64,000 nucleotides of DNA from Letharia columbiana (lineage: Eukaryota > Ascomycota > Lecanoromycetes > Lecanorales > Parmeliaceae). The DNA lies in the NCBI RefSeq assembly GCF_014066305.1, contig NW_023501129.1, positions 45,692 to 109,691 on the forward strand, read 5' to 3'. A model generated the notes under the pieces. The model was not told the origin of the DNA and ran no database searches. It worked only from the letters and a program-made list of their open reading frames with translations. The number at the start of each line of letters is the position of its first letter. Within the stretch, counting starts at the first letter, position 1. Below, in pieces: positions 1 to 11,720 of this stretch. The position numbers were made by a program, and so were the translations under genes.

Positions 1-395
1 GGTAAGTCTTGGGCGCTTATTTACCATAAATAATGTTTTTAATTATAATTAATAAATGTAAGTAGAAAAACCTCTAACTTTAGGTACTTGTGAAGCATTG
101 ATTAAAATCAACTAGCTCTTTGGACCATACAGAGTAGATTCAAGTCTATAAATTAAGTTACCATGTAAAACTGTTAAATTATTAATGTCGGCAATTTCAA
201 GGGGTAACTTGCTTCCTAACATCTTTAAAGAGATAGACCCCACGGAACAAAGCCTGAATAAAATGGATAATCTGACATTATGTTGCAACACGCAGAGTTT
301 AGTTATAAAAGCATATAAGTTGTACAGGTCTAAAAATAAATATATATATATTTGATCCTATTTTAAGTATGTTTATCATATGTCACCTCATCTCT
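1..395. other. Region without a recognised gene
   Basis: AT-rich sequence with no reading frame I can assign and no tRNA. It lies beyond the stop of the plasmid-like minus-strand ORF that ends at 396. I see no terminal inverted repeat that would mark a plasmid end here. Confidence 0.5.
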
Positions 396-1455
396 CTAAG
401 AATGAGAGGAAGTAGGCAAATATTTACCTTTGGCTTCACATAAAAGTCTCTGATAACATGGACCTAACATCTTTCTAGTTAAAGAATTATAAGATCAAAA
501 GTGTAAATGAACATTTACCATCTGAGGAGTTTTCTCGGCTGATTCAATAGTTTCAGATATAAGCTCTGTAAGTTCATGTACAGTTCCACACCCTAAATAA
601 AAACTAAACTGTCTTCAATCCCGAGTATTATCATTAGAAGTATCCTTATTATAAATAGTCAGAAAGCCAGTATAACAAAGGTAATCTTTTAGAATAATAT
701 CTAATTCATCTAAAAGATAGGAATAGTTTGTAGCTTGCTCTCCAGTCAGAGTTAGATCTAGTTTTTTAGATGGCCTGTCATATGGTTTTACAGCACTATG
801 ATAAGAACAAGTAGAAAAAGATCTAATAAAACGCGAGTCCTTAGCAAGCGACTTGGTATTATTATTGAAAGTTACATGGTCACACATGTAAGGAAAAATA
901 GGAGTAGGTCAAAGATATAAAGTAATTTTAATGTCTTTAGGGCTTTTATTTGACAATAGTATAGTTCGACTTATAAGATCATGCACATAGAAAGCAGCAA
1001 ATTTGCCATAATTAAGATCAAATCCTTTTTCTAGATAAGATTGGCCTTTAAAAACTAGACTATTAACTCTAATAATCCCTCTAAGACATCCTTGTCCTTC
1101 GCGAACAAAGCCTTTGAGATTAAGATTGTCTAAAGCAGATGAAAGAACACTAAGATTTACAACCTCACGTCCAGAAATAACTAATTTTTTATCTTTTTCT
1201 GGTAAGTTTTTAGAGTCATTGCTTCCAGGTTTATAAAGACGAGGAACTGGAAACAAAATGTTAAAAAAGATTCTTATTAAATAAGGTACAAGAGGAGCCT
1301 TTTTTTTATTTGAGGAATTATTTATGTAAGGGAATTTAGATGTAATTAAAAATTTTTTAATTCGTTGCTTCAGCTTCGCCTCGCTAACAGGTTTTTCGTG
1401 GGCCTTCTTAGGTTTGGATCTTTGTTTTCCCTGCTTGCGAAGCAGAGCAGATAAC
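396..1455 (-). CDS. Plasmid-polymerase-like N-terminal ORF with two copies of a shared module
   Basis: With TGA read as Trp the minus strand is open from just after a TAG near 1455 to a TAG at 396-398; no ATG is evident near the 5' end, and TTG at 1256 or an upstream non-ATG codon may serve. It encodes two diverged copies of a module of about 100 residues, seen also in the DNA polymerase (1549-3927) and RNA polymerase (4492-6792) fragments: an L-x-G-[EKR] segment, then F-x-F, a DLIS-x-TI helix and a short strand ending in FW. Between the copies lies RSFST, resembling a mitochondrial presequence cleavage site. No polymerase or exonuclease motifs are present. The first codons (near 1330-1360) resemble rps3 codons around 8800 and 11030, so this may be another rps3-start fusion. 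Function unknown; probably a plasmid remnant. Confidence 0.6.
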
Positions 1456-1548
1456 TAGATTCCTTTGTATTAAGTTGAGATTTACACTGCCTACTCAAGT
1501 TTAGTCGCTAAAACACGATTATCTCACAATTATTCTAAATTTAAACAC

Positions 1549-3927
1549 ATGATAATATCAAATAACTTATTAGGTTGCTTCTGCTTCTGCTTCGCAGAAG
1601 CAGAAGCAGAAGCAGAAGCAGAAGCAGAAGCAGAAGCAGAAGCAGAAGCAGAAGCAGAAGCAGAAGCAGAAGCAGAAGCAACAGTCGGTCGATCTCGGTA
1701 TTATTCTCGATTCGGTTCTCTTGAACTTTCTACTTTATTAAATATTGCTTGGCTAAATGGTGGGAAAAGATCCTTTGCCTCTGCTACTGATCTTTTCTCG
1801 AATAGGTCTGCTGTCAGGTCTTTTTCTACTTCTTCTTATCTTAACGCTGTAAAATCTTATAATAGACCTGTTACTTCTTTAAACTTACACATGTCTGGTG
1901 AACAAGCTACTAGCCTTATCTTTGTTATGGAAGGATTAATGGATGCTTTATGTAACACTACAGGTCTGGATTATGAATAACTTGTAAATGATGAATATAA
2001 TGGTGTCATTGCCCTTGTAGAGCGAGTTGAGGGTATTGAAGATTGAACTGATGAAGATGTTCGTAATGCTGTTCCTTACCTTTGAGAAGATTTTTCTTTT
2101 AATTTTAATGTTGTTACAGTTCAAGATCTTGTTGATCTTATAAGCAAAACAATAGAAGACGATAGTAAGAGTCCTAGTGAAATAGACATTTTTTTATCTT
2201 TATGACCTTCAAGTTTTAAATATGACAACAATCCTCAGGTTCCTTCTAGCAGATGTTTTGGTAAAGAGAGAAATACTCTGTATAATACGATAAAAACTAT
2301 TGGTGGTGCTAGTTTTGGTTTTGGGAATCGTAGAAAGTATTCTACTCAAACCCCAAGTCACGTTACTTTTACAAATCCTTTTTACGCTCCTATCGGTAAA
2401 TTGTACTCTAGGAATAGGAAAAATAAGCCTATTTATGTATATCTTAGTATATATGATGTTCATAACTTAGACGGTTTCAACAAGAAAGTTAGAGCTGTTA
2501 TCAGTGAAAACCAATATTATCACGTTTTTATTAAGGTTAAATTTAGTCGTGAAGTTTTTAGAATGTGTGGTAGACAATTCGCATTTAAATTGTCTATACA
2601 ACAAAATATATTAGATCTTAGTCAAATAATTTCTGCTAGAATAAGTGATTTCTATAACAGTTATCAAGTTGCTGAACCAGATATCGTGTACATACAACTT
2701 AGTTTTAAAGAAGTGGACTCAAAATTACTAGCAGAGTTCTCTTTAGACAAGGATAATGCTGATTATCAACTTATATCTAAACCTGTTAACAAAGCAGTTG
2801 AAGATCTAAGTGTTATACCGAGAACCATCAGTGAGACTACGTTAGATAATTATTTAAAAACTAGTTTGGATGTTGTTGGTAATATCAGTCATATACATTT
2901 AGTTAAAGGCGGTGTACCCGTAAACTTTCTTGATATAATTAGAGAAAAAGCTTCTGTGTTAGGGATAAAACATCCTGACCATATCATATCCTTTGATGGT
3001 TATTTTAGATTTTATTACATAAAATATCCTAAATCGGACTATGTATTAGCTGTTAAAGAGTTAGATAATTTTAGTATACATAAACTACGTTATACTCTGG
3101 ATGGAATTCTTCTCAGTCAATTAACTGATAGACTTATTGGACCTAATACCGTTTCTAGAAAATTAGGTAATAATGAGTTAATAATTAAAAACAACAAATC
3201 TGTTGAAATGAAACAAAGTTTAACTCTTAGACCCTTAGAAGGCCGTAAATCTGCTGCTCGACACATCGAGAATCCTAACATCGGTGTTATAGACTTAGAG
3301 ACGTATATGGACCCTGATACTAGTAGTTCTAAAGTGTATGCATTGGGTTTTAAAACACCTAATGATATAAAAACTTACTATGTAGATTCTACTATTAACA
3401 GTGATGCTATAGTGTTGAAATTATTAGATGAATTGTTGAGACCTAAACACTCTAAAACAACGTTTTATTGTCATAACTTAGGAGGCTTTGATGTCTTTTA
3501 TATACTTAAAGTTCTAACTATATTTAATGAAGGTGTTGAATCTAAGGATGATGAGTATAAACTTAATTGAGTGTTCAGAGATTCAACTGTTTTAAAGCTA
3601 ACTATTAGTAAGGACGTAGATGGTCACAAACGTACTCTTACCATTTGTGATAGTTTGGCTAGACTTGATAAAAGTTTAGACAAGTTAGCTAAGAGTTTTA
3701 ATGTTGAAACTCAAAAGGGGGTATTTCCTCATAAGTTTTCAACTAAAGCTAACTTGTTTTATGTAGGTGATACGCCAAGTATTTTTTATTATAATGATAT
3801 GACTGATAAAAAATATAAAGAGCTAGATCTATTTAAAACAAACTGGTCATTTAAACAAACCGCACTAATTTTTTTGTTGTTAACGAAGTATATAAGCATT
3901 TTTGTAAAAAAATTACTTATTGCTTAA
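1549..3927 (+). pseudogene. dpo: 5' part of linear-plasmid family B DNA polymerase (dpo), truncated
   Basis: Frame 1 is open under table 4 except for one TAA at 1978-1980. After a low-complexity Glu-Ala run and an RSFSTSSY presequence-like motif come two copies of the module shared with the rpo fragment (ending near 2215 and 2715). Then comes the 3'-5' exonuclease domain: Exo I as VIDLETY (about 3285-3305) and Exo II as CHNLGGFD (about 3469-3492). Similarity fades near 3850, in the region where Exo III is expected, and the frame stops at 3927. Polymerase motif A is absent here; motifs B and C lie in a separate fragment at 6752-7660. Such protein-primed polymerases replicate fungal mitochondrial linear plasmids (family knowledge). 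The break and the stop make this a remnant rather than a working gene. Confidence 0.8.
1574..1683 (+). repeat. (GAAGCA)n simple repeat with a short inverted arm
   Basis: About 14-15 copies of GAAGCA, encoding Glu-Ala repeats in the dpo fragment, preceded by three TGCTTC units that can fold back on it. Confidence 0.9.
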
Positions 3928-4491
3928 TATACTTCCTATGCCAGAAAACGCTTTTTCTGGCTATTCTCAGCTTCTCAGCTTCTCAGCTTATGGGTAATGT
4001 TTAAAATATTTGTTTCCATTGATTATTCACCTCTTTTGTGTGACCTTATTGATGGAAAAAATGCTGATATTCCTCAATCAATAAGGAGATGCAAAGTTGC
4101 TATGCAACGGAACAATAAAAGAATTGATTAGTTGTGTTGTTGCTATTTAAAAAAAAAAAATAAAAATTGAATTATGTTGCTCATCTTTTCTGATAAAAAT
4201 CAGAAAAGAAGAAGCAACTATGCAACTTAAGAATAAAATAATTGATGGATTGATTGACTTTTAAGCATTACTAACTCCTTGCCTATATCTTTTATGCTGA
4301 TTAAGTCGACGGGCCTTATTAAATGCGAATATTATATAGGAGGGCCGCTTAAGTTAATTGCCCAAAGTGTTATAGCTTTAGACAAAGTAACTAGTTGCCA
4401 TTTATTTGCTAATGAAGTATACGAAGTTTGGCATCATCATAGAATGACTAGCGAAATTTCTTTAGTAAAAACCTAGGGGGTTACAGTATTT
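3928..4491. other. Spacer between dpo 5' and rpo 5' fragments
   Basis: AT-rich, with small hairpins (a stem around 3940-3962 containing CCAGAAAA/TTTTCTGG, and one around 4188-4207) and three copies of CTTCTCAG near 3970. The short plus-strand frame at 4279-4476 resembles nothing I know and is not called. Confidence 0.5.
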
Positions 4492-6792
4492 ATGGCTACG
4501 ATAAAGTTTATAGCGGGATTTGCATACTTAAATATTAAAACTAAAATGAAAATGAAAACTAAATTATATACTCAAACTGCTACTTTACCTTTTTGTGGCT
4601 ACTTACTTGCTAGGTATCCCTCACTTTCTCCTCTTATCGGTATAAACTCTTTTGGTTTAACTTGCTTTTGTGGAACAAGAAACAAGGCATCTCTCGGTTT
4701 TAGGTCTTTTTCTGTATTCCCTGGCCCCATTGACATACCTGACAATTCTACAAATGTATTATTGACTGGTAAAGAGGCTGTGCATCTCGGGTATATATAT
4801 GATGAGTTACTAAGTGTTCTCGGAGCATCTGAGGTAGATGAAACAAAAGCTAATAATAATATTATTTATAGAGGCTCTATGTCAAGATTAGAAAATACAT
4901 CGGATTGAAGTACCAAACGATCGATAGATCCTAACACTTTTGTCTGAAACACAAGCCAATTTGTTTTCCAATTTGGTAGACGTGAGGTTATACGCTTTTC
5001 TAGACATATTGGGTATATGATTGAATAAGCTGATCAAACTCCCGATGTGGTTAATATTTCTTTTGATTTCTGACCTATTAATGAAGGAATGCCAGATAGC
5101 AGATATATCCATACTTTTATTACTAAACAGTCCAATAAGAATAAGAAAAAGACAAAAGTTAATAATAAAAGTAAGTCAAATCCTAGTAATAGAAATCTAT
5201 CTAAAGACGTAACTATGGATAGTAGAGGTAGGTTATATTCTACTCCCAAAAATCCAACATTATCTATTAGTAACCATGATTCTAGATATTATTTCACATT
5301 AATTCATCATAATAGTTTTACACAAACTTGAAATAGACAGTTTGCGTCTATGAGTAAGGGTAAACAGACCCATTCATTAATTAGTGATTTACTACAAAAT
5401 ATGCATAGTAAATACAGCATTGATGGATTTACTGCTAATGAAGAAACCCAAAGGTCTATTGAAAAGTATGTTTCTGATGAATTTCGTAATATTGTTCCCT
5501 CAAAAACCTATGTGGCTAGTGTTGATACAAGTTTATTAGGTAATGTGGTGTCTAGTTATGTTAATAGTAAATTAGACTTGTTGAATAGGTATACAGATAG
5601 CTTATTTAAGGTAGCTGAACAGGAAGCTCGTAATAAGAAAAAGGTCACTGCTGTTTTCACATATGACATATTAAATAAAGTTGATAAATATTTTATCATA
5701 GGTGTTTGTATACACCACTTTCTTACTACACTTACACATCAAGATACGGAAAATGATTCCAATTATACCAATTTATTGGGTGTTTCCGTGAAGATAGGAA
5801 AAAAACTTGTTCAAAAATATATATTTGAATTAAGTAAAAATGTTGTGGATGTTAACAATGTTAAGGTTAGTTATTCTTCTTTTCTCAACACATGAAAGTC
5901 TAGTAATAATACCTATGCTGGGTTATTAGATAAAGATGATACGTTCCACTCAAACTTGGGTTGTAAATTAATAGAAATATTGCAGTTTAGTGAGATGTTA
6001 AAGACATCGTTAGTTAGAACTGGGCATGATCAACAACACCAAGAACTTGTCATGTATGATGATAATCTTAAGTCTCAGGTACGAAGTCATAAGATATATG
6101 CCATTCCTGCTAAATTACCTATGATAGTAAAACCTAAACCTTATAGTATTAATGTTTCAGGAGGTTATCTGTTAAATGACATTGAGCACAATGAAGAGCT
6201 AATTATTGATAATAAAACGTTTAAATATCAAGCTTTATATACTAAAGATATATGTGTTATGGTTAATAACATTAGCGGAACAGCCTTTAAAGTTAATTCC
6301 GCAATGTATGATTTCATTACTGATCCTATCAACGAAAAACATAACTTGTTATTGGATAGCAGTGTCGAACATGAATATGCTCATGTAAAAAGAACTAGAA
6401 GTCAAAATAGAGCTTATAAGTCATATAATAGCAAACTAATTCTACAGGAAACGATACTAGAAAGAGCTAATTTCTTTAAAAACTTTAATGAAATATATTT
6501 CCCAGTAAGACTTGATAATAGAGGTAGGTTATATTGCACTGCAGGATTCTTTAATTACCAATCAACTGAATTGTCTAAAGCTCTTATACAATTCGCTAAA
6601 CCAGGTATAATTCTAAATACTAATTATGAATCCAGAATGTATCTGAAAGCTTACGGAGTTAATTGTTTTGGAGGTGCTACGTCTAAACAATCAATACAAT
6701 CCAAACAAAAATGAGTTGATGATCATATAGATGATATAGTTAATTTTGACAACGGGGTTTTATTACTGTCGTATCACAACAGACAATGATAA
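4492..6792 (+). pseudogene. rpo: 5' part of phage-type (T7-like) plasmid RNA polymerase (rpo), truncated
   Basis: Frame 1 runs from ATG 4492 to 6792 under table 4 with one internal TAA at 5026-5028. The N-terminus carries RSFS and one copy of the module shared with dpo (LTGKEA near 4760, FDFW near 5070). The palm-entry motif DNRGRLY of single-subunit RNA polymerases is at about 6510-6530. Homology ends near 6757, where the sequence switches to a dpo 3' fragment in another frame; the last residues before the stop are not rpo. The catalytic C-terminal motifs are therefore missing. In intact plasmids this enzyme transcribes plasmid DNA in the mitochondrion. Called a remnant because of the truncation and the stop. 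Confidence 0.8.
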
Positions 6793-7978
6793 GTATTTAA
6801 GTCTTTTACCCGTAAGAGGAACATACGGTATATACTTTCCTTTGGGTACATGGGAAGGATGATACTTTAGTGAATAACTAAAGTTTGCCAAAGAAAATGG
6901 CTATAGAATTGAGGACGTTAAAGGTTATGAATTCAGTAGAAGTACTGGGGTATTTGATGATTACGTAAAACATATCTACAATATCAAATCTAATACTGTT
7001 AATGACACTCAAAAATCTGTTGCCAAGAGTTTACTTAATAACCTACTTGGTAGGTTTGGTATTCGCTTCAATAAGTCTGTAACTAAAATAGTAAGCAACG
7101 ATACATACAACAGAATTCGTCTTAAATATGTAATAGTGGATGATAAAGATATCGCAGAGGATAAAACCTTAGTTACTTATATACCTCAACTTGATCCGGA
7201 GTTGATATTAGAGGCAAACTTAGATATAACCAAATTAGCATCAGGTCATAAGGATGAGGAAACTCAATCCGTTGATGTTACTTCAATACCAATCAGTGCT
7301 GCGGTAACAGCCTATGGTAGAATACACATATCTAGAATCAAATTGGATGTCTTATCACGAGGAGGTAACATATACTACTCAGATACTGATAGTTTAGTTA
7401 CTGATGTAAGATTAGATGATAAAGAAGTTGATTCCAAAGAGATTGGTAAAATGAAGCTTGAACACGAGGTTCGTTCAGGTGCTTTCATAGCAGGTAAAAC
7501 ATATTGTTTAATTCTTAAAAAGCAGGAACTTGTTGACGGAAAACTTCAGGATATAGTTTTACGTAAAGCGAAAGGTGTTAAAGCTAAATCTCTGGAATAT
7601 AAACATTATCTTGCTTTGTTGGATGGAGAAGAGTTTGTTAATGGTGTAAAACCCAATCTAATAGAGTTTTGTTACAACTTATGTTATCACATGGGTTATT
7701 TATCCCTTGTATCCACATCTCACAATATGGTTCAGACTATTTCATCATTTTTATTTGCTTTCTATATTGAGGGAGGCATCGCGAGAATTGTAAAAGCATT
7801 AGATGCGATACGTTTGTATTATGATGCCATACTTCATTTTATGATTTTTCTGATTTTTCATCAGATGAAAAAGAAGATGAAAAAGAAGATGAAAAAGAAG
7901 ATGAAAAAGAAGATGAAAAAGAAGATGAAAAAGAAGATGAAAAATCAGAAAAGAAAGCAAGCAACACAAAGAAGTTAA
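6752..7978 (+). pseudogene. dpo: 3' part of linear-plasmid DNA polymerase (dpo), fused to rpo remnant
   Basis: Frame 2 opens with GFYYCRITTD and continues with polymerase motif B (KSVAKSLLNNLLGRFG, about 7016-7065) and motif C (YSDTDS, about 7376-7394), the signature of family B polymerases. A TAA at 6875-6877 interrupts it inside a conserved SE-x-LKFAKENG segment. Similarity ends near 7650; the rest, with a KMKK repeat, is unrelated. Motif A is not present, so this piece and the 5' piece at 1549-3927 do not make a whole enzyme between them. It begins directly at the rpo break, which points to recombination between plasmid sequences. Confidence 0.8.
7863..7945 (+). repeat. Tandem 12-bp repeat (GATGAAAAAGAA)n
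   Basis: About six to seven copies at the 3' end of the dpo remnant; encodes Lys/Met or Asp/Glu/Lys repeats depending on frame. Confidence 0.9.
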
Positions 7979-8039
7979 CTGTAAAAAAAAAATTAGATGT
8001 CATCTGGAGGCAAAGAGTATAAAGAAAGAGTATAAGAGA

Positions 8040-8927
8040 TTAGCCATCTGGATCAAAGATATCCATAGGCTCACTTTGTTGCTGATTACTAAGGTATTCA
8101 TCTGTTTCATCTCTTTTACGCCTTTTTTCTTCTTTCTCCAAACGCATTTCTTCATCTATTCCCAAACGCTTGAGTTTTAGCTCATAACTCATTCGTTTAA
8201 TGGCAGATTCGTAATCTTTTTTACCAACCTCCAGAGAAGAATCTTCTTTCTTCTCTAACACATTATTATCTATAGAAGATTTCATTAAAGCATCTCATTC
8301 TCTATTGTATTCTTTTTTAGTATTTAGAACGGCTGAATCATCATCAGGTAAACCTTTAACTTCATGCGCTTGCATATCTATAGCGAATTGTGCCTTAAGA
8401 TCTGCCATGATATCCTTAACTTCACCTAATTTCCTGTCTTTACTATCCTCCCCAGAGAGATATTCATTGTATAAACTATAAGATTTTTTACTCTTCATAA
8501 TTTCATTATACTTCTTCTCTGTATCTTGTTGACACTTATGGACACGGTTCTCTCACGTTTTAGCATTGCGTATGTCTAACCTTTTCTGCTTATCAACACG
8601 AGGAGGACGAGGGCCAGCTTTACTTATGGTAGTAGAAAACAGCCTAGCATCTTTTTTTATCGGATTATGAGTTAGATGCTTCGCAACTGGTAATTCACTT
8701 TTTAATGCAAGAGATACGCTAAAATTAGGTTTGGGTATGTTGTTTATTGCATTCAGCGTATTGTTTATATAAAGGGATTTGTATGTGTTGTATGTAATTA
8801 GAAAATTTTTCATTCGTTGTGTGATATTAAATAGAACTTTGCGGTTATATAACCTTTGTGTTGTTCTTAACTTAACTTTTAGGCCCTTTTTACTTTTGTT
8901 ATTTATTAAGAATAAAAAAGAACACAT
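8040..8927 (-). CDS. Charged accessory ORF starting with a duplicated rps3 5' end
   Basis: Open over 296 codons under table 4, ATG to stop at 8040. The first ~75 codons are a near-identical copy of the start of rps3 (11164 and downwards). After the sequence leaves rps3 comes RLFSTT, a presequence-like motif (about 8645), then a Lys/Glu/Asp/Arg-rich, probably helical region with no fold I recognise, ending DIFDPDG. The upstream ~370 bp are also copied from rps3, so this ORF probably shares the rps3 expression signals. Lack of stops over the whole non-rps3 part argues that it is maintained. Function unknown. Confidence 0.7.
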
Positions 8928-9298
8928 AAAATGTTAGCTCTTTTTCATTAATTTTATATAAGTAAAATTAATCATTATACTTGCTGTGCTTTGTAAGTGA
9001 AGCAGGCAAAAAATAATATAGAAAGCATTTAAAAATGCTGAGCATGATTTAAAAGTTATTGCTAGCAATGCTCACTTTCTAGTCGTTGAACGTTCCTACT
9101 TTTTATATAAACTATATAATGCTTAAGTAAGCTTCGCTTCAAATACACTTATCGCTTTAATAAGTCTTTCTTGAAATTTGCCCAGTTTTTTCCAATGTTA
9201 CATTGAACATTGGAGGACTAACATTAATCCCAAAGATACACCTTTTACAAGGTGTTGTGTACAGCACTACACTAATGTAATGTTTTAGCTCTTTGATC
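8670..9298. repeat. Direct repeat, copy 2 of the rps3 5' region
   Basis: About 620 bp nearly identical to 10909-11524, covering the rps3 upstream region and first codons. A few substitutions and small indels separate the copies, so the duplication looks recent. Confidence 0.9.
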
Positions 9299-9349
9299 TA
9301 TTTCTCGTTCTTAGATCTTTAAAACTGTATATCTAATAATTGGTAACTT

Positions 9350-9418
9350 TAAATTGGTGATGCTTCTTGTGCTGATGTTTTTAATAAAAACAAGCAAGAA
9401 GCACAACACATCTAAGTT
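9350..9418. repeat. Dispersed hairpin GATGCTTCTTGTGCTG...
   Basis: A palindromic element with arms GATGCTTCTTGTG and CACAAC-type sequence around a T/A-rich loop. A near-identical copy is at 59850-59905. Confidence 0.75.
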
Positions 9419-9484
9419 AACTGTAAATTTCTATGTATGATTCGCAAAACCTTATATTTAAAGATATATATAAAAGCCAAGTAT

Positions 9485-11164
9485 TTAACTACTACTTACC
9501 CATCCTTTTAGACCAAAAGATCCAATACGTATTCTAGATTTTAATTTAGTATATTGTAAATTAGATTTTGCATAACCTCTTAGAAGAACTGCCGATAAAC
9601 CTTTATAAGAAGAATCCATGTTTTTTATATTACCTTTATACCTAAGTTTAAATAGAGATCTCTCGGCTGTATTACGTCTAGTTAATCTACCCGCTGCCTC
9701 TAACCTTATACCACTTACAGATTTATTTCTAATAGATTTTAAAATGGTATTTACTATAAATAATGGATAATCACAATAGATTAAATTTTGAGGTCGATAT
9801 AATTTAAAATCTTTTAGTTTAGATATAGAATCTTTAGGATCTGTATTTAACAACGACCGTTCTAATAGATCACTAAATTGTGATTTAACCTTGGATTTCA
9901 AACTTATAACCCTAGTCGTTGTATTATCAACTTTTAAACTTTGAAGCTTCCTTTTTCTATTATAAATTTCTTCGTATAAAGCTGATCTATCCACAAAGGG
10001 TAGTTTAAACATTAATAAAGAAGTTTTCAAGACTCTTAATAACCTATTTTCTCTATTTCTTATTTTTGTAACTAAAGTTTCTGAAAAAATATAGCTGTTA
10101 AGGTATAGATATTTTAAATTTACAAGATTAAATTCTACTTTTTTATTATAGACCTTTCTTACTAAACTAGTTATAGGTAAAAGATATCTTTTTTCAAATT
10201 TAGATTCATTAAAAGATACTAATTGTCAAAGATAAATAGATAGCATTTCCTTACGTAGAGATCTGGTAACATAATGTTTCAAATAACTTGTCTCATAGTT
10301 TTTAAACTTATTATTATCTGCCTTATTTTTATTTGAAGATAATAAACCAAGCGTTCTTCAAACTATTTCTTTTTGCTTTTTAACTCTCGATCTAATCTTT
10401 AAGCTTTTTTTTTTAATTATTTTTATTTTAATTGTATTAGGAAGGAGATTCTTTATTGTGCCTATCCTAATTATTTTATTAAAATAATATTTTTTTTGTC
10501 TGTTATAAACATATATAGTAACAACCACTTTGTCATTTGTATGTTTCAACTCTGCTCTACTAATTAGTATCCTATTAGTTGATAACCTTCTTCCTCTTAT
10601 ACGCAAACGTCGAGATTTTATTTTTTTCTCTAGTTTACGGCTATAAAAGTTAAAATAACTTTTAACTAGTTTAAGTGTAACTTTGTCTAAAGTGGGTAAT
10701 GACTTAATTGTGTTATTATTATATACGTATATACTATTAAATCACTCCTTATTTGCAGGTGGATAGTGTCTAGGTTTCCCTATATAATTATAGTTTTTTT
10801 CTGACTTTACTTTTTGTTGCGATTGCAGAGGATCAGCATCATTGTATTTTTTTAACCTTGCATTAAACACGTTTAACATGTCAGTAGAGCTATTATAAGT
10901 ATTAGTTAGATGATTCGCAACTGATCATTCACTTTTTAATGCATAATAAACAAGGAAATTAGGTTTGGGTATGTTGTTTATTGCATTTAGCGTATTGTTT
11001 ATATAAAGGGATTTGTATGTGTTGTTGTATGTAATTAAAAAATTTTTCATTCGTTGTGTGATATTAAATAGAACTTTGCGGTTATATAACCTTTGTGTTG
11101 TTCTTAACTTAACTTTTAGGCCCTTTTTACTTTTGTTATTTATTAAGAATAAAAAAGAACACAT
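9485..11164 (-). CDS. rps3: Mitochondrial ribosomal protein S3
   Basis: Open for 559 codons under table 4. The C-terminal part has the conserved S3 core: RLEAAGRLTRRNTAERS near 9680-9730, followed by LRGYAKSNLQYTKLKS and IGSFGLKGW. The N-terminal two thirds are Lys/Arg/Asn-rich, as usual in fungal mitochondrial S3. The gene is free-standing between nad4 and the accessory ORF at 8040-8927, not inside an rnl intron. The product is a small-subunit ribosomal protein. Its 5' end has been copied downstream. Confidence 0.92.
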
Positions 11165-11524
11165 AAAATGTTAGCTCTTTTTCATTAATTTTATATAAGT
11201 AAAATTAATCATTATACTTGCTGTGCTTTGTAAGTGAAGCAGGCAAAAAATAATATAGAAAACATTTAAAAATGCTGAGCATGATTTAAAAGTTATTGCT
11301 AGCAATGCTCACTTTCTAGTCGTTGAACGTTCCTACTTTTTATATAAACTATATAATGCTTAAGTAAGCTTCGCTTCAAATACACTTATCGCTTTAATAA
11401 GTCTTTCTTGAAATTTGCCCAGTTTTTTCCAATGTTACATTAAACATTGGAGGACTAACATTAATCCCAAAGATACATCTTTTACAAGGTGTTGTGTACA
11501 GCACTACACTGATGGAATGTTTTA
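10909..11524. repeat. Direct repeat, copy 1 (original rps3 5' region)
   Basis: Partner of 8670-9298. It contains the authentic rps3 start and about 360 bp upstream, with several short hairpins (for example around AACATTGG and the TTTTACAAGGTGTTG stretch) that may be RNA signals. Confidence 0.9.
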
Positions 11525-11720
11525 GCTATTTAAACTGTTTTTAGTTTTCTTCTCTATCGGAAGATAGATCAGAATAAAATGAGTAATAAAATTGGTTTAT
11601 TAAAATTAGTTTCTAAACATAACTTAATACAATTATACAAGAAGTAAGAAAAAGCTACTTAGCTTTTATATATTTATAATTTTATTACTAGTGCATGAGC
11701 GAATAAGTAACATTATACGT
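11525..11720. other. nad4-rps3 spacer
   Basis: AT-rich spacer downstream of nad4; no gene seen. Confidence 0.5.

Noticed and set aside
4279..4476. Plus-strand 65-codon frame between dpo and rpo fragments
   Set aside because: No recognisable motif, no homologue in the window, and it lies in low-complexity spacer; not enough to call a gene.
1978..6877. UAA read as a sense codon throughout the genome
   Set aside because: nad2, nad4L, nad5-type genes, trn-linked ORFs and intron ORFs end at TAA at the expected places, so general reassignment is not tenable; only the local pattern is kept as a finding.
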